Positions 22,102 to 35,511 of a stretch of DNA of 64,000 nt are shown here, in pieces. The position numbers and the translations under genes are program-made. Source of the stretch: Nematostella vectensis. Lineage: Eukaryota; Cnidaria; Anthozoa; Actiniaria; Edwardsiidae. The notes beneath the pieces were generated by a model, which was not told the DNA's origin, did no database searches, and saw nothing but the letters and a program-made list of their open reading frames with translations. The stretch's first letter is position 1; the number at the start of each line of letters is the position of its first letter. The stretch lies in the NCBI RefSeq assembly GCF_932526225.1, contig NC_064038.1, forward strand, positions 126,001 to 190,000. The letters run 5' to 3'.

Positions 22102-23630
22102 ATAGAAAAAGAAAGACCATTGGCCTGGGATCGAACCCGGCATAAAGAACAAAACGGAAACCATACATACGGATTACCAAATCGGTATGGCAGCACAAGG
22201 CTTTTACGGAAGGCTGTAAAGAACCCGAAGGCCCCAAGCACCGATATTTCCGGCGAATATGCTGTACAACACTCTTGCAAGGTATTCCAACCCGCGCATT
22301 AATGGGGAGGACAATAACCAGGATCCCAGGCCTGTAATACGGTTACGCCACGCACAGCTCGCTGAGATATGGGATGAAAAAAAATACAGGTCTATGTGGG
22401 CGTTTTGGGTCCCTTGGGGGCTCGCTATTTCGGCGTGTCATCGTAACGCACGCGAGCGCATTGTCTTTTATTGTGTACAGAATGTCTTTGTCGTTTTTTG
22501 CTTTACTTTTAGTTTTGCTTTATTTTTATTATTATTTTTTTGTCTTTTTATTTACAGTTCTTTGTACAGTATTTGACCATAGCTATGATAACAATTATTA
22601 TAACAACTATTATTATAACAACTATTGTAACCAATTATCGTAAACCAACTTGACTGCAAAACACTATTAGGCATTTCTTTCATGTGACTGCAAAGTTGAC
22701 ATGTCAACATCTAGAGGGGCTTCACCCAACAAGGAATCATGGGGGACCATGAAAGCACGGTGTCGCGGAAAATTTTCCTGCCCCATTTATCAGGAACATC
22801 TGTGCAGCCGATGCCCTTAGTTGGATGGGGTGCACAGTTGCTTTGGGTATCGCCCTGAAGATGGCACAGTGACCACAAGATGTATCTGAATGAAACTGTA
22901 TACTTATTTCAAATTTTAAAAACATGCGAGTGTTACTTACTTAGTTACAGTAGTTCTTTTGAATATTATTATTTACGTGTATAATTTAGATGAGTAATAA
23001 ATACTTCTTATTTGTCAAGTAGAGCTCGTATCGTTCCTCCTAAATAACAAACAAAATAATGTGTGTTCTTATCTTGGTGCAAAGGAATCTACAGTAGTTT
23101 TGTAATCAAATAATTGTTTTACTATTAACACACTTGTTCTTTCAACCAGTTTGTTGGTGTCACAAATAGACTTTTAATAAACTGGTATCCCCCCCTCTCC
23201 ACTCAATAAAGGGTCAGCGTCATGGCATTGCGCATGTCTGGAGTCAGTGTTGATTGTAGGCTTTCAATTGTCTACACACAGTTGAACTTTAATAGTTGTC
23301 AATGCTTTGTTAAAATAATATTCGATATTTTACTGAATGTTTATTGACAGTTTGTGGGCATTTCCTTTGAATGCAAGTCTTCCACATGTACCAAAGGCTC
23401 ATAGGTCAACATTAGAATTTGACAGAAATTCATTGTGTCCTGGCCGGAGAGCTATTGCAAAGCTCTTCATCACACTGCACTTTGAAGCATATTCTATGTA
23501 TGCTTCTTTGTACAAAATGTACCCCTCCTAATAGAACATTAAAGATCACATAACTTGTTTACTTCCTCGACTCTATGCTTTTTATTTTTGTTCTCTTACT
23601 AGGAAAATATCGAATACAAATAATCAGTTA
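21923..23630 (+). repeat. Unit 13 (1708 bp), class L1, spacer b
   Basis: Longest size class, with a 30-A run (22071-22100). GAAAGACCATTGG, TTACCAAATCGG, GTGTCATCG; AATGTCTTTGTCG near 22483 is private. Confidence 0.97.
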
Positions 23631-25324
23631 AGCTAGCAAGCTCATTTTGCTAGCTGTATATAATGCATATCAGGCCTGTATCTTTAGTATCCTGGATCAG
23701 GTAGACGAACCTATGTCACACCACTTTTTTGATGAGTATTATAAAAAAAAAATACTGAAAAACGTTATCTTGAACTGTGTAAAAAAAAAAAAAAACATAG
23801 AAAAAAAAGGCCATTGGCCTGGGATCGAACCCGGCATAAAGAACAAAACGGAAACCATACATACGGATTACCCAATCGGTATGGCAGCACAAGGCTTTTA
23901 CGGAAGGCTGTAAAGAACCCGAAGGCCCCAAGCACCGATATTTCCGGCGAATATGCTGTACAACACTCTTGCAAGGTATTCCAACCCGCGCATTAATGGG
24001 GAGGACAATAACCAGGATCCCAGGCCTGTAATACGGTTACGCCACGCACAGCTCGCTGAGATATGGGATGAAAAAAAATACAGGTCTATGTGGGCGTTTT
24101 GGGTCCCTTGGGGGCTCGCTATTTCGGCGTGTCATCGTAACACACGCGAGCGCATTGTCTTTTATTGTGTACAGAATGTCTCTGTCGTTTTTTGCTTTAC
24201 TTTTAGTTTTGCTTTATTTTTATTATTATTTTTTTGTCTTTTTATTTACAGTTCTTTGTACAGTATTTGACCATAGCTATGATAACAATTATTATAACAA
24301 CTATTATTATAACAACTATTGTAACCAATTATCGTAAACCAACTTGACTGCAAAACACTATTAGGCATTTCTTTCATGTGACTGCAAAGTTGACATGTCA
24401 ACATCTAGAGGGGCTTCACCCAACAAGGAATCATGGGGGACCATGAAAGCACGGTGTCGCGGAAAATTTTCCTGCCCCATTTATCAGGAACATCTGTGCA
24501 GCCGATGCCCTTAGTTGGATGGGGTGCACAGTTGCTTTGGGTATCGCCCTGAAGATGGCACAGTGACCACAAGATGTATCTGAATGAAACTGTATACTTA
24601 TTTCAAATTTTAAAAACATGCGAGTGTTACTTACTTAGTTACAGTAGTTCTTTTGAATATTATTATTTACGTGTATAATTTAGATGAGTAATAAATACTT
24701 CTTATTTGTCAAGTAGAGCTCGTATCGTTCCTTCTAAATAACAAACAAAATAATGTGTATTCTTATCTTGGTGCAAAGGAATCTACAGTAGTTTTGTAAT
24801 CAAATAATTGTTTTACTATTAACACACTTGTTCTTTCAACCAGTTTGTTGGTGTCACAAATAGACTTTTAATAAACTGGTATCCCCCCCTCTCCACTCAA
24901 TAAAGGGTCAGCGTCATGGCATTGCGCATGTCTGGAGTCAGTGTTGATTGTAGGCTTTCAATTGTCTACACACAGTTGAACTTTAATAGTTGTCAATTCT
25001 TTGTTAAAATAATATTCGATATTTTACTGAATGTTTATTGACAGTTTGTGGGCATTTCCTTTGAATGCAAGTCTTCCACATGTACCAAAGGCTCATAGGT
25101 CAACATTAGAATTTGACTGAAATTCATTGTGTCCTGGCCGGAGAGCTATTGCAAAGCTCTTCATCACACTGCACTTTGAAGCATATTCTATGTATGCTTC
25201 TTTGTACAAAATGTACCCCTCCTAATAGAACATTAAAGATCACATAACTTGTTTACTTCCTCGACTCTATGCTTTTTATTTTTGTTCTCTTACTAGGAAA
25301 ATATCGAATACAAATAATCAGTTA
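23631..25324 (+). repeat. Unit 14 (1694 bp), class M2, spacer b
   Basis: M2 differs from M by ATACTGAAAAACG, GCATATCAGG and GTGTCATCG. GTTCCTTCTAAA and TGTCAATTCTTTG are shared with units 18 and 20. AACACACGCGAG near 24140 is a private CpG-to-CpA change. Confidence 0.97.
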
Positions 25325-25467
25325 AGCTAGCAAGCTCATTTTGCTAGCTGTATATAATGCATATCAGGCCTGTATCTTTAGTATCCTGGATCAGGTAGAC
25401 GAACCTATGTCACACCACTTTTTTGATGAGTATTATAAAAAAAATACTAAGAAACGTTATCTTGAAC

Positions 25468-25503
<36 letters not shown>

Positions 25504-27032
25504 ATAGAAAAAGAAAGGCCATTGGCCTTGGATCGAACCCGGCATAAAGAACAAAACGGAAACCATACATACGGATTACCAAATCGGTATGGCAGCACAA
25601 GGCTTTTACGGAAGGCTGTAAAGAACCCGAAGGCCCCAAGCACCGATATTTCCGGCGAATATGCTGTACAACACTCTTGCAAGGTATTCCAACCCGCGCA
25701 TTAATGGGGAGGACAATAACCAGGATCCCAGGCCTGTAATACGGTTACGCCACGCACAGCTCGCTGAGATATGGGATGAAAAAAAATACAGGTCTATGTG
25801 GGCGTTTTGGGTCCCTTGGGGGCTCGCTATTTCGGCGTGTCATCGTAACGCACGCGAGCGCATTGTCTTTTATTGTGTACAGAATGTCTCTGTCGTTTTT
25901 TGCTTTACTTTTAGTTTTGCTTTATTTTTATTATTATTTTTTTGTCTTTTTATTTACAGTTCTTTGTACAGTATTTGACCATAGCTATGATAACAATTAT
26001 TATAACAACTATTATTATAACAACTATTGTAACCAATTATCGTAAACCAACTTGACTGCAAAACACTATTAGGCATTTCTTTCATGTGACTGCAAAGTTG
26101 ACATGTCAACATCTAGAGGGGCTTCACCCAACAAGGAATCATGGGGGACCATGAAAGCACGGTGTCGCGGAAAATTTTCCTGCCCCATTTATCAGGAACA
26201 TCTGTGCAGCCGATGCCCTTAGTTGGATGGGGTGCACAGTTGCTTTGGGTATCGACCTGAAGATGGCACAGTGACCACAAGATGTATCTGAATGAAACTG
26301 TATACTTATTTCAAATTTTAAAAACATGCGAGTGTTACTTACTTAGTTACAGTAGTTCTTTTGAATATTATTATTTACGTGTATAATTTAGATGAGTAAT
26401 AAATACTTCTTATTTGTCAAGTAGAGCTCGTATCGTTCCTCCTAAATAACAAACAAAATAATGTGTGTTCTTATCTTGGTGCAAAGGAATCTACAGTAGT
26501 TTTGTAATCAAATAATTGTTTTACTATTAACACACTTGTTCTTTCAACCAGTTTGTTGGTGTCACAAATAGACTTTTAATAAACTGGTATCCCCCCCTCT
26601 CCACTCAATAAAGGGTCAGCGTCATGGCATTGCGCATGTCTGGAGTCAGTGTTGATTGTAGGCTTTCAATTGTCTACACACAGTTGAACTTTAATAGTTG
26701 TCAATGCTTTGTTAAAATAATATTCGATATTTTACTGAATGTTTATTGACAGTTTGTGGGCATTTCCTTTGAATGCAAGTCTTCCACATGTACCAAAGGC
26801 TCATAGGTCAACATTAGAATTTGACTGAAATTCATTGTGTCCTGGCCGGAGAGCTATTGCAAAGCTCTTCATCACACTGCACTTTGAAGCATATTCTATG
26901 TATGCTTCTTTGTACAAAATGTACCCCTCCTAATAGAACATTAAAGATCACATAACTTGTTTACTTCCTCGACTCTATGCTTTTTATTTTTGTTCTCTTA
27001 CTAGGAAAATATCGAATACAAATAATCAGTTA
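25325..27032 (+). repeat. Unit 15 (1708 bp), class L2, spacer b
   Basis: 30-A run, CTAAGAAACG, GGCCTTGGATCG, TTACCAAATCGG and TATCGACCTG, as in units 4 and 21. With unit 14 it forms an M2-L2 dimer like units 18-19 and 20-21. Confidence 0.97.
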
Positions 27033-28716
27033 AGCTAGCAAGCTCATTTTGCTAGCTGTATATAATGCATATCAGGCCTGTATCTTTAGTATCCTGGATC
27101 AGGTAGACGAACCTATGTCACACCACTTTTTTGATGAGTATTATAAAAAAAATACTAAAAAACGTTATCTTGAACTGTGAAAAAAAAAAACATAGAAAAA
27201 AAAAGGCCATTGGCCTGGGATCGAACCCGGCCTAAAGAACAAAACGGAAACCATACATACGGATTACCCAATCTGTATGGCAGCACAAGGCTTTTACGGA
27301 AGGCTGTAAAGAACCCGAAGGCCCCAAGCACCGATATTTCCGGCGAATATGCTGTACAACACTCTTGCAAGGTATTCCAACCCGCGCATTAATGGGGAGG
27401 ACAATAACCAGGATCCCAGGCCTGTAATACGGTTACGCCACGCACAGCTCGCTGAGATATGGGATGAAAAAAAATACAGGTCTTTGTGGGCGTTTTGGGT
27501 CCCTTGGGGGCTCGCTATTTCGGCGTGGCATCGTAACGCACGCGAGCGCATTGTCTTTTATTGTGTACAGAATGTCTCTGTCGTTTTTTGCTTTACTTTT
27601 AGTTTTGCTTTATTTTTATTATTATTTTTTTGTCTTTTTATTTACAGTTCTTTGTACAGTATTTGACCATAGCTATGATAACAATTATTCAAAATTATTG
27701 TAACCAACTATTGTAACCAATTATCGTAAACCAACTTGACTGCAAAACACTATTAGGCATTTCTTTCATGTGACTGCAAAGTTGACATGTCAACATCTAG
27801 AGGGGCTTCACCCAACAAGGAATCATGGGGGACCATGAAAGCACGGTGTCGCGGAAAATTTTCCTGCACTATTTATCAGGAACATCTGTGCAGCCGATGC
27901 CCTTAGTTGGATGGGGTGCACAGTTGCTTTGGGTATCGCCCTGAAGATGGCACAGTGACCACAAGATGTATCTGAATGAAACTGTATACTTATTTCAAAT
28001 TTTAAAAACATGTGAGTGTTACTTACTTAGTTACAGTAGTTCTTTTGAATATTATTATTTACGTGTATAATTTAGATGAGTAATAAATACTTCTTATTTG
28101 TCTCGTAGAGCTCGTATCGTTCCTCCTAAATAACAAACAAAATAATGTGTGTTATTATCTTGGTGCAAAGGAATCTACAGTAGTTTTGTAATCAAATAAT
28201 TGTTTTACTATTAACACACTTGTTCTTTCAACCAGTTTGTTGGTCTCACAAATAGACTTTTAATAAACTGGTATCCCCCCCTCTCCACTCAATAAAGGGT
28301 CAGCGTCATGGCATTGCGCATGTCTGGAGTCAGTGTTTATTGTAGGCTTTCAATTGTCTACACACAGTTGAACTTTAATAGTTGTCAATGCTATGTTAAA
28401 ATAATATTCGATATTTTACTGAATGTTTATTGACAGTTTGTGGGCATTTCCTTTGAATGCAAGTCTTCCACATGTACAAAAGGCTCATAGGTCAACATTA
28501 GAATTTGACTGAAATTCATTGTGTCCTGGCCGGAGAGCTATTGCAAAGCTCTTCATCACACTGCACGTTGAAGCATATTCTATGTATGCTTCTTTGTACA
28601 AAATGTACCCCTCCTAATAGAACATTAAAGATCACATAACTTGTTTACTTCCTCGACTCTATGCTTTTTATTTTTGTTCTCTTACTAGGAAAATATCGAA
28701 TACAAATAATCAGTTA
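27033..28716 (+). repeat. Unit 16 (1684 bp), class S2, spacer a
   Basis: Short form with an 11-A run directly after CTGTG. Carries the full S2 allele set, including TTCCTGCACTATTT and GCACGTTG. Confidence 0.97.
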
Positions 28717-28859
28717 AGCTAGCAAGCTCATTTTGCTAGCTGTATATAATGCATATGAGGCCTGTATCTTTAGTATCCTGGATCAGGTAGACGAACCTAT
28801 GTCACACCACTTTTTTGATGAGTATTATAAAAAAAATACTAAAAAACGTTATCTTGAAC

Positions 28860-28895
<36 letters not shown>

Positions 28896-30424
28896 ATAGA
28901 AAAAGAAAGACCATTGGCCTGGGATCGAACCCGGCATAAAGAACAAAACGGAAACCATACATACGGATTACCAAATCGGTATGGCAGCACAAGGCTTTTA
29001 CGGAAGGCTGTAAAGAACCCGAAGGCCCCAAGCACCGATATTTCCGGCGAATATGCTGTACAACACTCTTGCAAGGTATTCCAACCCGCGCATTAATGGG
29101 GAGGACAATAACCAGGATCCCAGGCCTGTAATACGGTTACGCCACGCACAGCTCGCTGAGATATGGGATGAAAAAAAATACAGGTCTATGTGGGCGTTTT
29201 GGGTCCCTTGGGGGCTCGCTATTTCGGCGTGTCATCGTAACGCACGCGAGCGCATTGTCTTTTATTGTGTACAGAATGTCTCTGTCGTTTTTTGCTTTAC
29301 TTTTAGTTTTGCTTTATTTTTATTATTATTTTTTTGTCTTTTTATTTACAGTTCTTTGTACAGTATTTGACCATAGCTATGATAACAATTATTATAACAA
29401 CTATTATTATAACAACTATTGTAACCAATTATCGTAAACCAACTTGACTGCAAAACACTATTAGGCATTTCTTTCATGTGACTGCAAAGTTGACATGTCA
29501 ACATCTAGAGGGGCTTCACCCAACAAGGAATCATGGGGGACCATGAAAGCACGGTGTCGCGGAAAATTTTCCTGCCCCATTTATCAGGAACATCTGTGCA
29601 GCCGATGCCCTTAGTTGGATGGGGTGCACAGTTGCTTTGGGTATCGCCCTGAAGATGGCACAGTGACCACAAGATGTATCTGAATGAAACTGTATACTTA
29701 TTTCAAATTTTAAAAACATGCGAGTGTTACTTACTTAGTTACAGTAGTTCTTTTGAATATTATTATTTACGTGTATAATTTAGATGAGTAATAAATACTT
29801 CTTATTTGTCAAGTAGAGCTCGTATCGTTCCTCCTAAATAACAAACAAAATAATGTGTGTTCTTATCTTGGTGCAAAGGAATCTACAGTAGTTTTGTAAT
29901 CAAATAATTGTTTTACTATTAACACACTTGTTCTTTCAACCAGTTTGTTGGTGTCACAAATAGACTTTTAATAAACTGGTATCCCCCCCTCTCCACTCAA
30001 TAAAGGGTCAGCGTCATGGCATTGCGCATGTCTGGAGTCAGTGTTGATTGTAGGCTTTCAATTGTCTACACACAGTTGAACTTTAATAGTTGTCAATGCT
30101 TTGTTAAAATAATATTCGATATTTTACTGAATGTTTATTGACAGTTTGTGGGCATTTCCTTTGAATGCAAGTCTTCCACATGTACCAAAGGCTCATAGGT
30201 CAACATTAGAATTTGACTGAAATTCATTGTGTCCTGGCCGGAGAGCTATTGCAAAGCTCTTCATCACACTGCACTTTGAAGCATATTCTATGTATGCTTC
30301 TTTGTACAAAATGTACCCCTCCTAATAGAACATTAAAGATCACATAACTTGTTTACTTCCTCGACTCTATGCTTTTTATTTTTGTTCTCTTACTAGGAAA
30401 ATATCGAATACAAATAATCAGTTA
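28717..30424 (+). repeat. Unit 17 (1708 bp), class L1 with M-type left edge
   Basis: Starts with the M allele GCATATGAGG, then becomes L1: 30-A run, GAAAGACCATTGG, TTACCAAATCGG, GTGTCATCG. It follows an S2 unit, a place occupied by an M unit elsewhere (units 8, 12, 31). Consistent with an exchange in or near the A-rich stretch that removed one unit. Confidence 0.96.
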
Positions 30425-32118
30425 AGCTAGCAAGCTCATTTTGCTAGCTGTATATAATGCATATCAGGCCTGTATCTTTAGTATCCTGGATCAGGTAGAC
30501 GAACCTATGTCACACCACTTTTTTGATGAGTATTATAAAAAAAAAATACTGAAAAACGTTATCTTGAACTGTGTAAAAAAAAAAAAAAACATAGAAAAAA
30601 AAGGCCATTGGCCTGGGATCGAACCCGGCATAAAGAACAAAACGGAAACCATACATACGGATTACCCAATCGGTATGGCAGCACAAGGCTTTTACGGAAG
30701 GCTGTAAAGAACCCGAAGGCCCCAAGCACCGATATTTCCGGCGAATATGCTGTACAACACTCTTGCAAGGTATTCCAACCCGCGCATTAATGGGGAGGAC
30801 AATAACCAGGATCCCAGGCCTGTAATACGGTTACGCCACGCACAGCTCGCTGAGATATGGGATGAAAAAAAATACAGGTCTATGTGGGCGTTTTGGGTCC
30901 CTTGGGGGCTCGCTATTTCGGCGTGTCATCGTAACGCACGCGAGCGCATTGTCTTTTATTGTGTACAGAATGTCTCTGTCGTTTTTTGCTTTACTTTTAG
31001 TTTTGCTTTATTTTTATTATTATTTTTTTGTCTTTTTATTTACAGTTCTTTGTACAGTATTTGACCATAGCTATGATAACAATTATTATAACAACTATTA
31101 TTATAACAACTATTGTAACCAATTATCGTAAACCAACTTGACTGCAAAACACTATTAGGCATTTCTTTCATGTGACTGCAAAGTTGACATGTCAACATCT
31201 AGAGGGGCTTCACCCAACAAGGAATCATGGGGGACCATGAAAGCACGGTGTCGCGGAAAATTTTCCTGCCCCATTTATCAGGAACATCTGTGCAGCCGAT
31301 GCCCTTAGTTGGATGGGGTGCACAGTTGCTTTGGGTATCGCCCTGAAGATGGCACAGTGACCACAAGATGTATCTGAATGAAACTGTATACTTATTTCAA
31401 ATTTTAAAAACATGCGAGTGTTACTTACTTAGTTACAGTAGTTCTTTTGAATATTATTATTTACGTGTATAATTTAGATGAGTAATAAATACTTCTTATT
31501 TGTCAAGTAGAGCTCGTATCGTTCCTTCTAAATAACAAACAAAATAATGTGTGTTCTTATCTTGGTGCAAAGGAATCTACAGTAGTTTTGTAATCAAATA
31601 ATTGTTTTACTATTAACACACTTGTTCTTTCAACCAGTTTGTTGGTGTCACAAATAGACTTTTAATAAACTGGTATCCCCCCCTCTCCACTCAATAAAGG
31701 GTCAGCGTCATGGCATTGCGCATGTCTGGAGTCAGTGTTGATTGTAGGCTTTCAATTGTCTACACACAGTTGAACTTTAATAGTTGTCAATTCTTTGTTA
31801 AAATAATATTCGATATTTTACTGAATGTTTATTGACAGTTTGTGGGCATTTCCTTTGAATGCAAGTCTTCCACATGTACCAAAGGCTCATAGGTCAACAT
31901 TAGAATTTGACTGAAATTCATTGTGTCCTGGCCGGAGAGCTATTGCAAAGCTCTTCATCACACTGCACTTTGAAGCATATTCTATGTATGCTTCTTTGTA
32001 CAAAATGTACCCCTCCTAATAGAACATTAAAGATCACATAACTTGTTTACTTCCTCGACTCTATGCTTTTTATTTTTGTTCTCTTACTAGGAAAATATCG
32101 AATACAAATAATCAGTTA
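30425..32118 (+). repeat. Unit 18 (1694 bp), class M2, spacer b
   Basis: ATACTGAAAAACG, 15-A run, GTTCCTTCTAAA and TGTCAATTCTTTG as in units 14 and 20. First half of the first 3393-bp dimer. Confidence 0.97.
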
Positions 32119-33817
32119 AGCTAGCAAGCTCATTTTGCTAGCTGTATATAATGCATATCAGGCCTGTATCTTTAGTATCCTGGATCAGGTAGACGAACCT
32201 ATGTCACACCACTTTTTTGATGAGTATTATAAAAAAAATACTAAGAAACGTTATCTTGAACTGTGTAAAAAAAAAAAAAAAAAAAAACATAGAAAAAGAA
32301 AGGCCATTGGCCTTGGATCGAACCCGGCATAAAGAGCAAAACGGAAACCATACATACGGATTACCAAATCGGTATGGCAGCACAAGGCTTTTACGGAAGG
32401 CTGTAAAGAACCCGAAGGCCCCAAGCACCGATATTTCCGGCGAATATGCTGTACAACACTCTTGCAAGGTATTCCAACCCGCGCATTAATGGGGAGGACA
32501 ATAACCAGGATCCCAGGCCTGTAATACGGTTACGCCACGCACAGCTCGCTGAGATATGGGATGAAAAAAAATACAGGTCTATGTGGGCGTTTTGGGTCCC
32601 TTGGGGGCTCGCTATTTCGGCGTGTCATCGTAACGCACGCGAGCGCATTGTCTTTTATTGTGTACAGAATGTCTCTGTCGTTTTTTGCTTTACTTTTAGT
32701 TTTGCTTTATTTTTATTATTATTTTTTTGTCTTTTTATTTACAGTTCTTTGTACAGTATTTGACCATAGCTATGATAACAATTATTATAACAACTATTAT
32801 TATAACAACTATTGTAACCAATTATCGTAAACCAACTTGACTGCAAAACACTATTAGGCATTTCTTTCATGTGACTGCAAAGTTGACATGTCAACATCTA
32901 GAGGGGCTTCACCCAACAAGGAATCATGGGGGACCATGAAAGCACGGTGTCGCGGAAAATTTTCCTGCCCCATTTATCAGGAACATCTGTGCAGCCGATG
33001 CCCTTAGTTGGATGGGGTGCACAGTTGCTTTGGGTATCGCCCTGAAGATGGCACAGTGACCACAAGATGTATCTGAATGAAACTGTATACTTATTTCAAA
33101 TTTTAAAAACATGCGAGTGTTACTTACTTAGTTACAGTAGTTCTTTTGAATATTATTATTTACGTGTATAATTTAGATGAGTAATAAATACTTCTTATTT
33201 GTCAAGTAGAGCTCGTATCGTTCCTCCTAAATAACAAACAAAATAATGTGTGTTCTTATCTTGGTGCAAAGGAATCTACAGTAGTTTTGTAATCAAATAA
33301 TTGTTTTACTATTAACACACTTGTTCTTTCAACCAGTTTGTTGGTGTCACAAATAGACTTTTAATAAACTGGTATCCCCCCCTCTCCACTCAATAAAGGG
33401 TCAGCGTCATGGCATTGCGCATGTCTGGAGTCAGTGTTGATTGTAGGCTTTCAATTGTCTACACACAGTTGAACTTTAATAGTTGTCAATGCTTTGTTAA
33501 AATAATATTCGATATTTTACTGAATGTTTATTGACAGTTTGTGGGCATTTCCTTTGAATGCAAGTCTTCCACATGTACCAAAGGCTCATAGGTCAACATT
33601 AGAATTTGACTGAAATTCATTGTGTCCTGGCCGGAGAGCTATTGCAAAGCTCTTCATCACACTGCACTTTGAAGCATATTCTATGTATGCTTCTTTGTAC
33701 AAAATGTACCCCTCCTAATAGAACATTAAAGATCACATAACTTGTTTACTTCCTCGACTCTATGCTTTTTATTTTTGTTCTCTTACTAGGAAAATATCGA
33801 ATACAAATAATCAGTTA
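32119..33817 (+). repeat. Unit 19 (1699 bp), class L2, spacer b
   Basis: CTAAGAAACG, 21-A run, GGCCTTGGATCG and TTACCAAATCGG. AAAGAGCAAAAC near 32331 is private, and it has TATCGCCCTG where the other L2 units have TATCGACCTG. Confidence 0.97.
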
Positions 33818-35511
33818 AGCTAGCAAGCTCATTTTGCTAGCTGTATATAATGCATATCAGGCCTGTATCTTTAGTATCCTGGATCAGGTAGACGAACCTA
33901 TGTCACACCACTTTTTTGATGAGTATTATAAAAAAAAAATACTGAAAAACGTTATCTTGAACTGTGTAAAAAAAAAAAAAAACATAGAAAAAAAAGGCCA
34001 TTGGCCTGGGATCGAACCCGGCATAAAGAACAAAACGGAAACCATACATACGGATTACCCAATCGGTATGGCAGCACAAGGCTTTTACGGAAGGCTGTAA
34101 AGAACCCGAAGGCCCCAAGCACCGATATTTCCGGCGAATATGCTGTACAACACTCTTGCAAGGTATTCCAACCCGCGCATTAATGGGGAGGACAATAACC
34201 AGGATCCCAGGCCTGTAATACGGTTACGCCACGCACAGCTCGCTGAGATATGGGATGAAAAAAAATACAGGTCTATGTGGGCGTTTTGGGTCCCTTGGGG
34301 GCTCGCTATTTCGGCGTGTCATCGTAACGCACGCGAGCGCATTGTCTTTTATTGTGTACAGAATGTCTCTGTCGTTTTTTGCTTTACTTTTAGTTTTGCT
34401 TTATTTTTATTATTATTTTTTTGTCTTTTTATTTACAGTTCTTTGTACAGTATTTGACCATAGCTATGATAACAATTATTATAACAACTATTATTATAAC
34501 AACTATTGTAACCAATTATCGTAAACCAACTTGACTGCAAAACACTATTAGGCATTTCTTTCATGTGACTGCAAAGTTGACATGTCAACATCTAGAGGGG
34601 CTTCACCCAACAAGGAATCATGGGGGACCATGAAAGCACGGTGTCGCGGAAAATTTTCCTGCCCCATTTATCAGGAACATCTGTGCAGCCGATGCCCTTA
34701 GTTGGATGGGGTGCACAGTTGCTTTGGGTATCGCCCTGAAGATGGCACAGTGACCACAAGATGTATCTGAATGAAACTGTATACTTATTTCAAATTTTAA
34801 AAACATGCGAGTGTTACTTACTTAGTTACAGTAGTTCTTTTGAATATTATTATTTACGTGTATAATTTAGATGAGTAATAAATACTTCTTATTTGTCAAG
34901 TAGAGCTCGTATCGTTCCTTCTAAATAACAAACAAAATAATGTGTGTTCTTATCTTGGTGCAAAGGAATCTACAGTAGTTTTGTAATCAAATAATTGTTT
35001 TACTATTAACACACTTGTTCTTTCAACCAGTTTGTTGGTGTCACAAATAGACTTTTAATAAACTGGTATCCCCCCCTCTCCACTCAATAAAGGGTCAGCG
35101 TCATGGCATTGCGCATGTCTGGAGTCAGTGTTGATTGTAGGCTTTCAATTGTCTACACACAGTTGAACTTTAATAGTTGTCAATTCTTTGTTAAAATAAT
35201 ATTCGATATTTTACTGAATGTTTATTGACAGTTTGTGGGCATTTCCTTTGAATGCAAGTCTTCCACATGTACCAAAGGCTCATAGGTCAACATTAGAATT
35301 TGACTGAAATTCATTGTGTCCTGGCCGGAGAGCTATTGCAAAGCTCTTCATCACACTGCACTTTGAAGCATATTCTATGTATGCTTCTTTGTACAAAATG
35401 TACCCCTCCTAATAGAACATTAAAGATCACATAACTTGTTTACTTCCTCGACTCTATGCTTTTTATTTTTGTTCTCTTACTAGGAAAATATCGAATACAA
35501 ATAATCAGTTA
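33818..35511 (+). repeat. Unit 20 (1694 bp), class M2, spacer b
   Basis: Same length and alleles as unit 18; I found no difference between them by eye. First half of the second 3393-bp dimer. Confidence 0.97.

Larger units (their letters stand above)
10100..23630 (+). repeat. Higher-order repeat: tetramer S1-S2-M-L1 present twice
   Basis: Units 6-9 (10100-16861, 6762 bp) and 10-13 (16862-23630, 6769 bp) have the same class order. Length differences come mainly from homopolymer runs (L1 A-run 23 against 30, one extra A in unit 10, one fewer A in unit 12). The pair implies duplication of a four-unit block. Confidence 0.85.
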
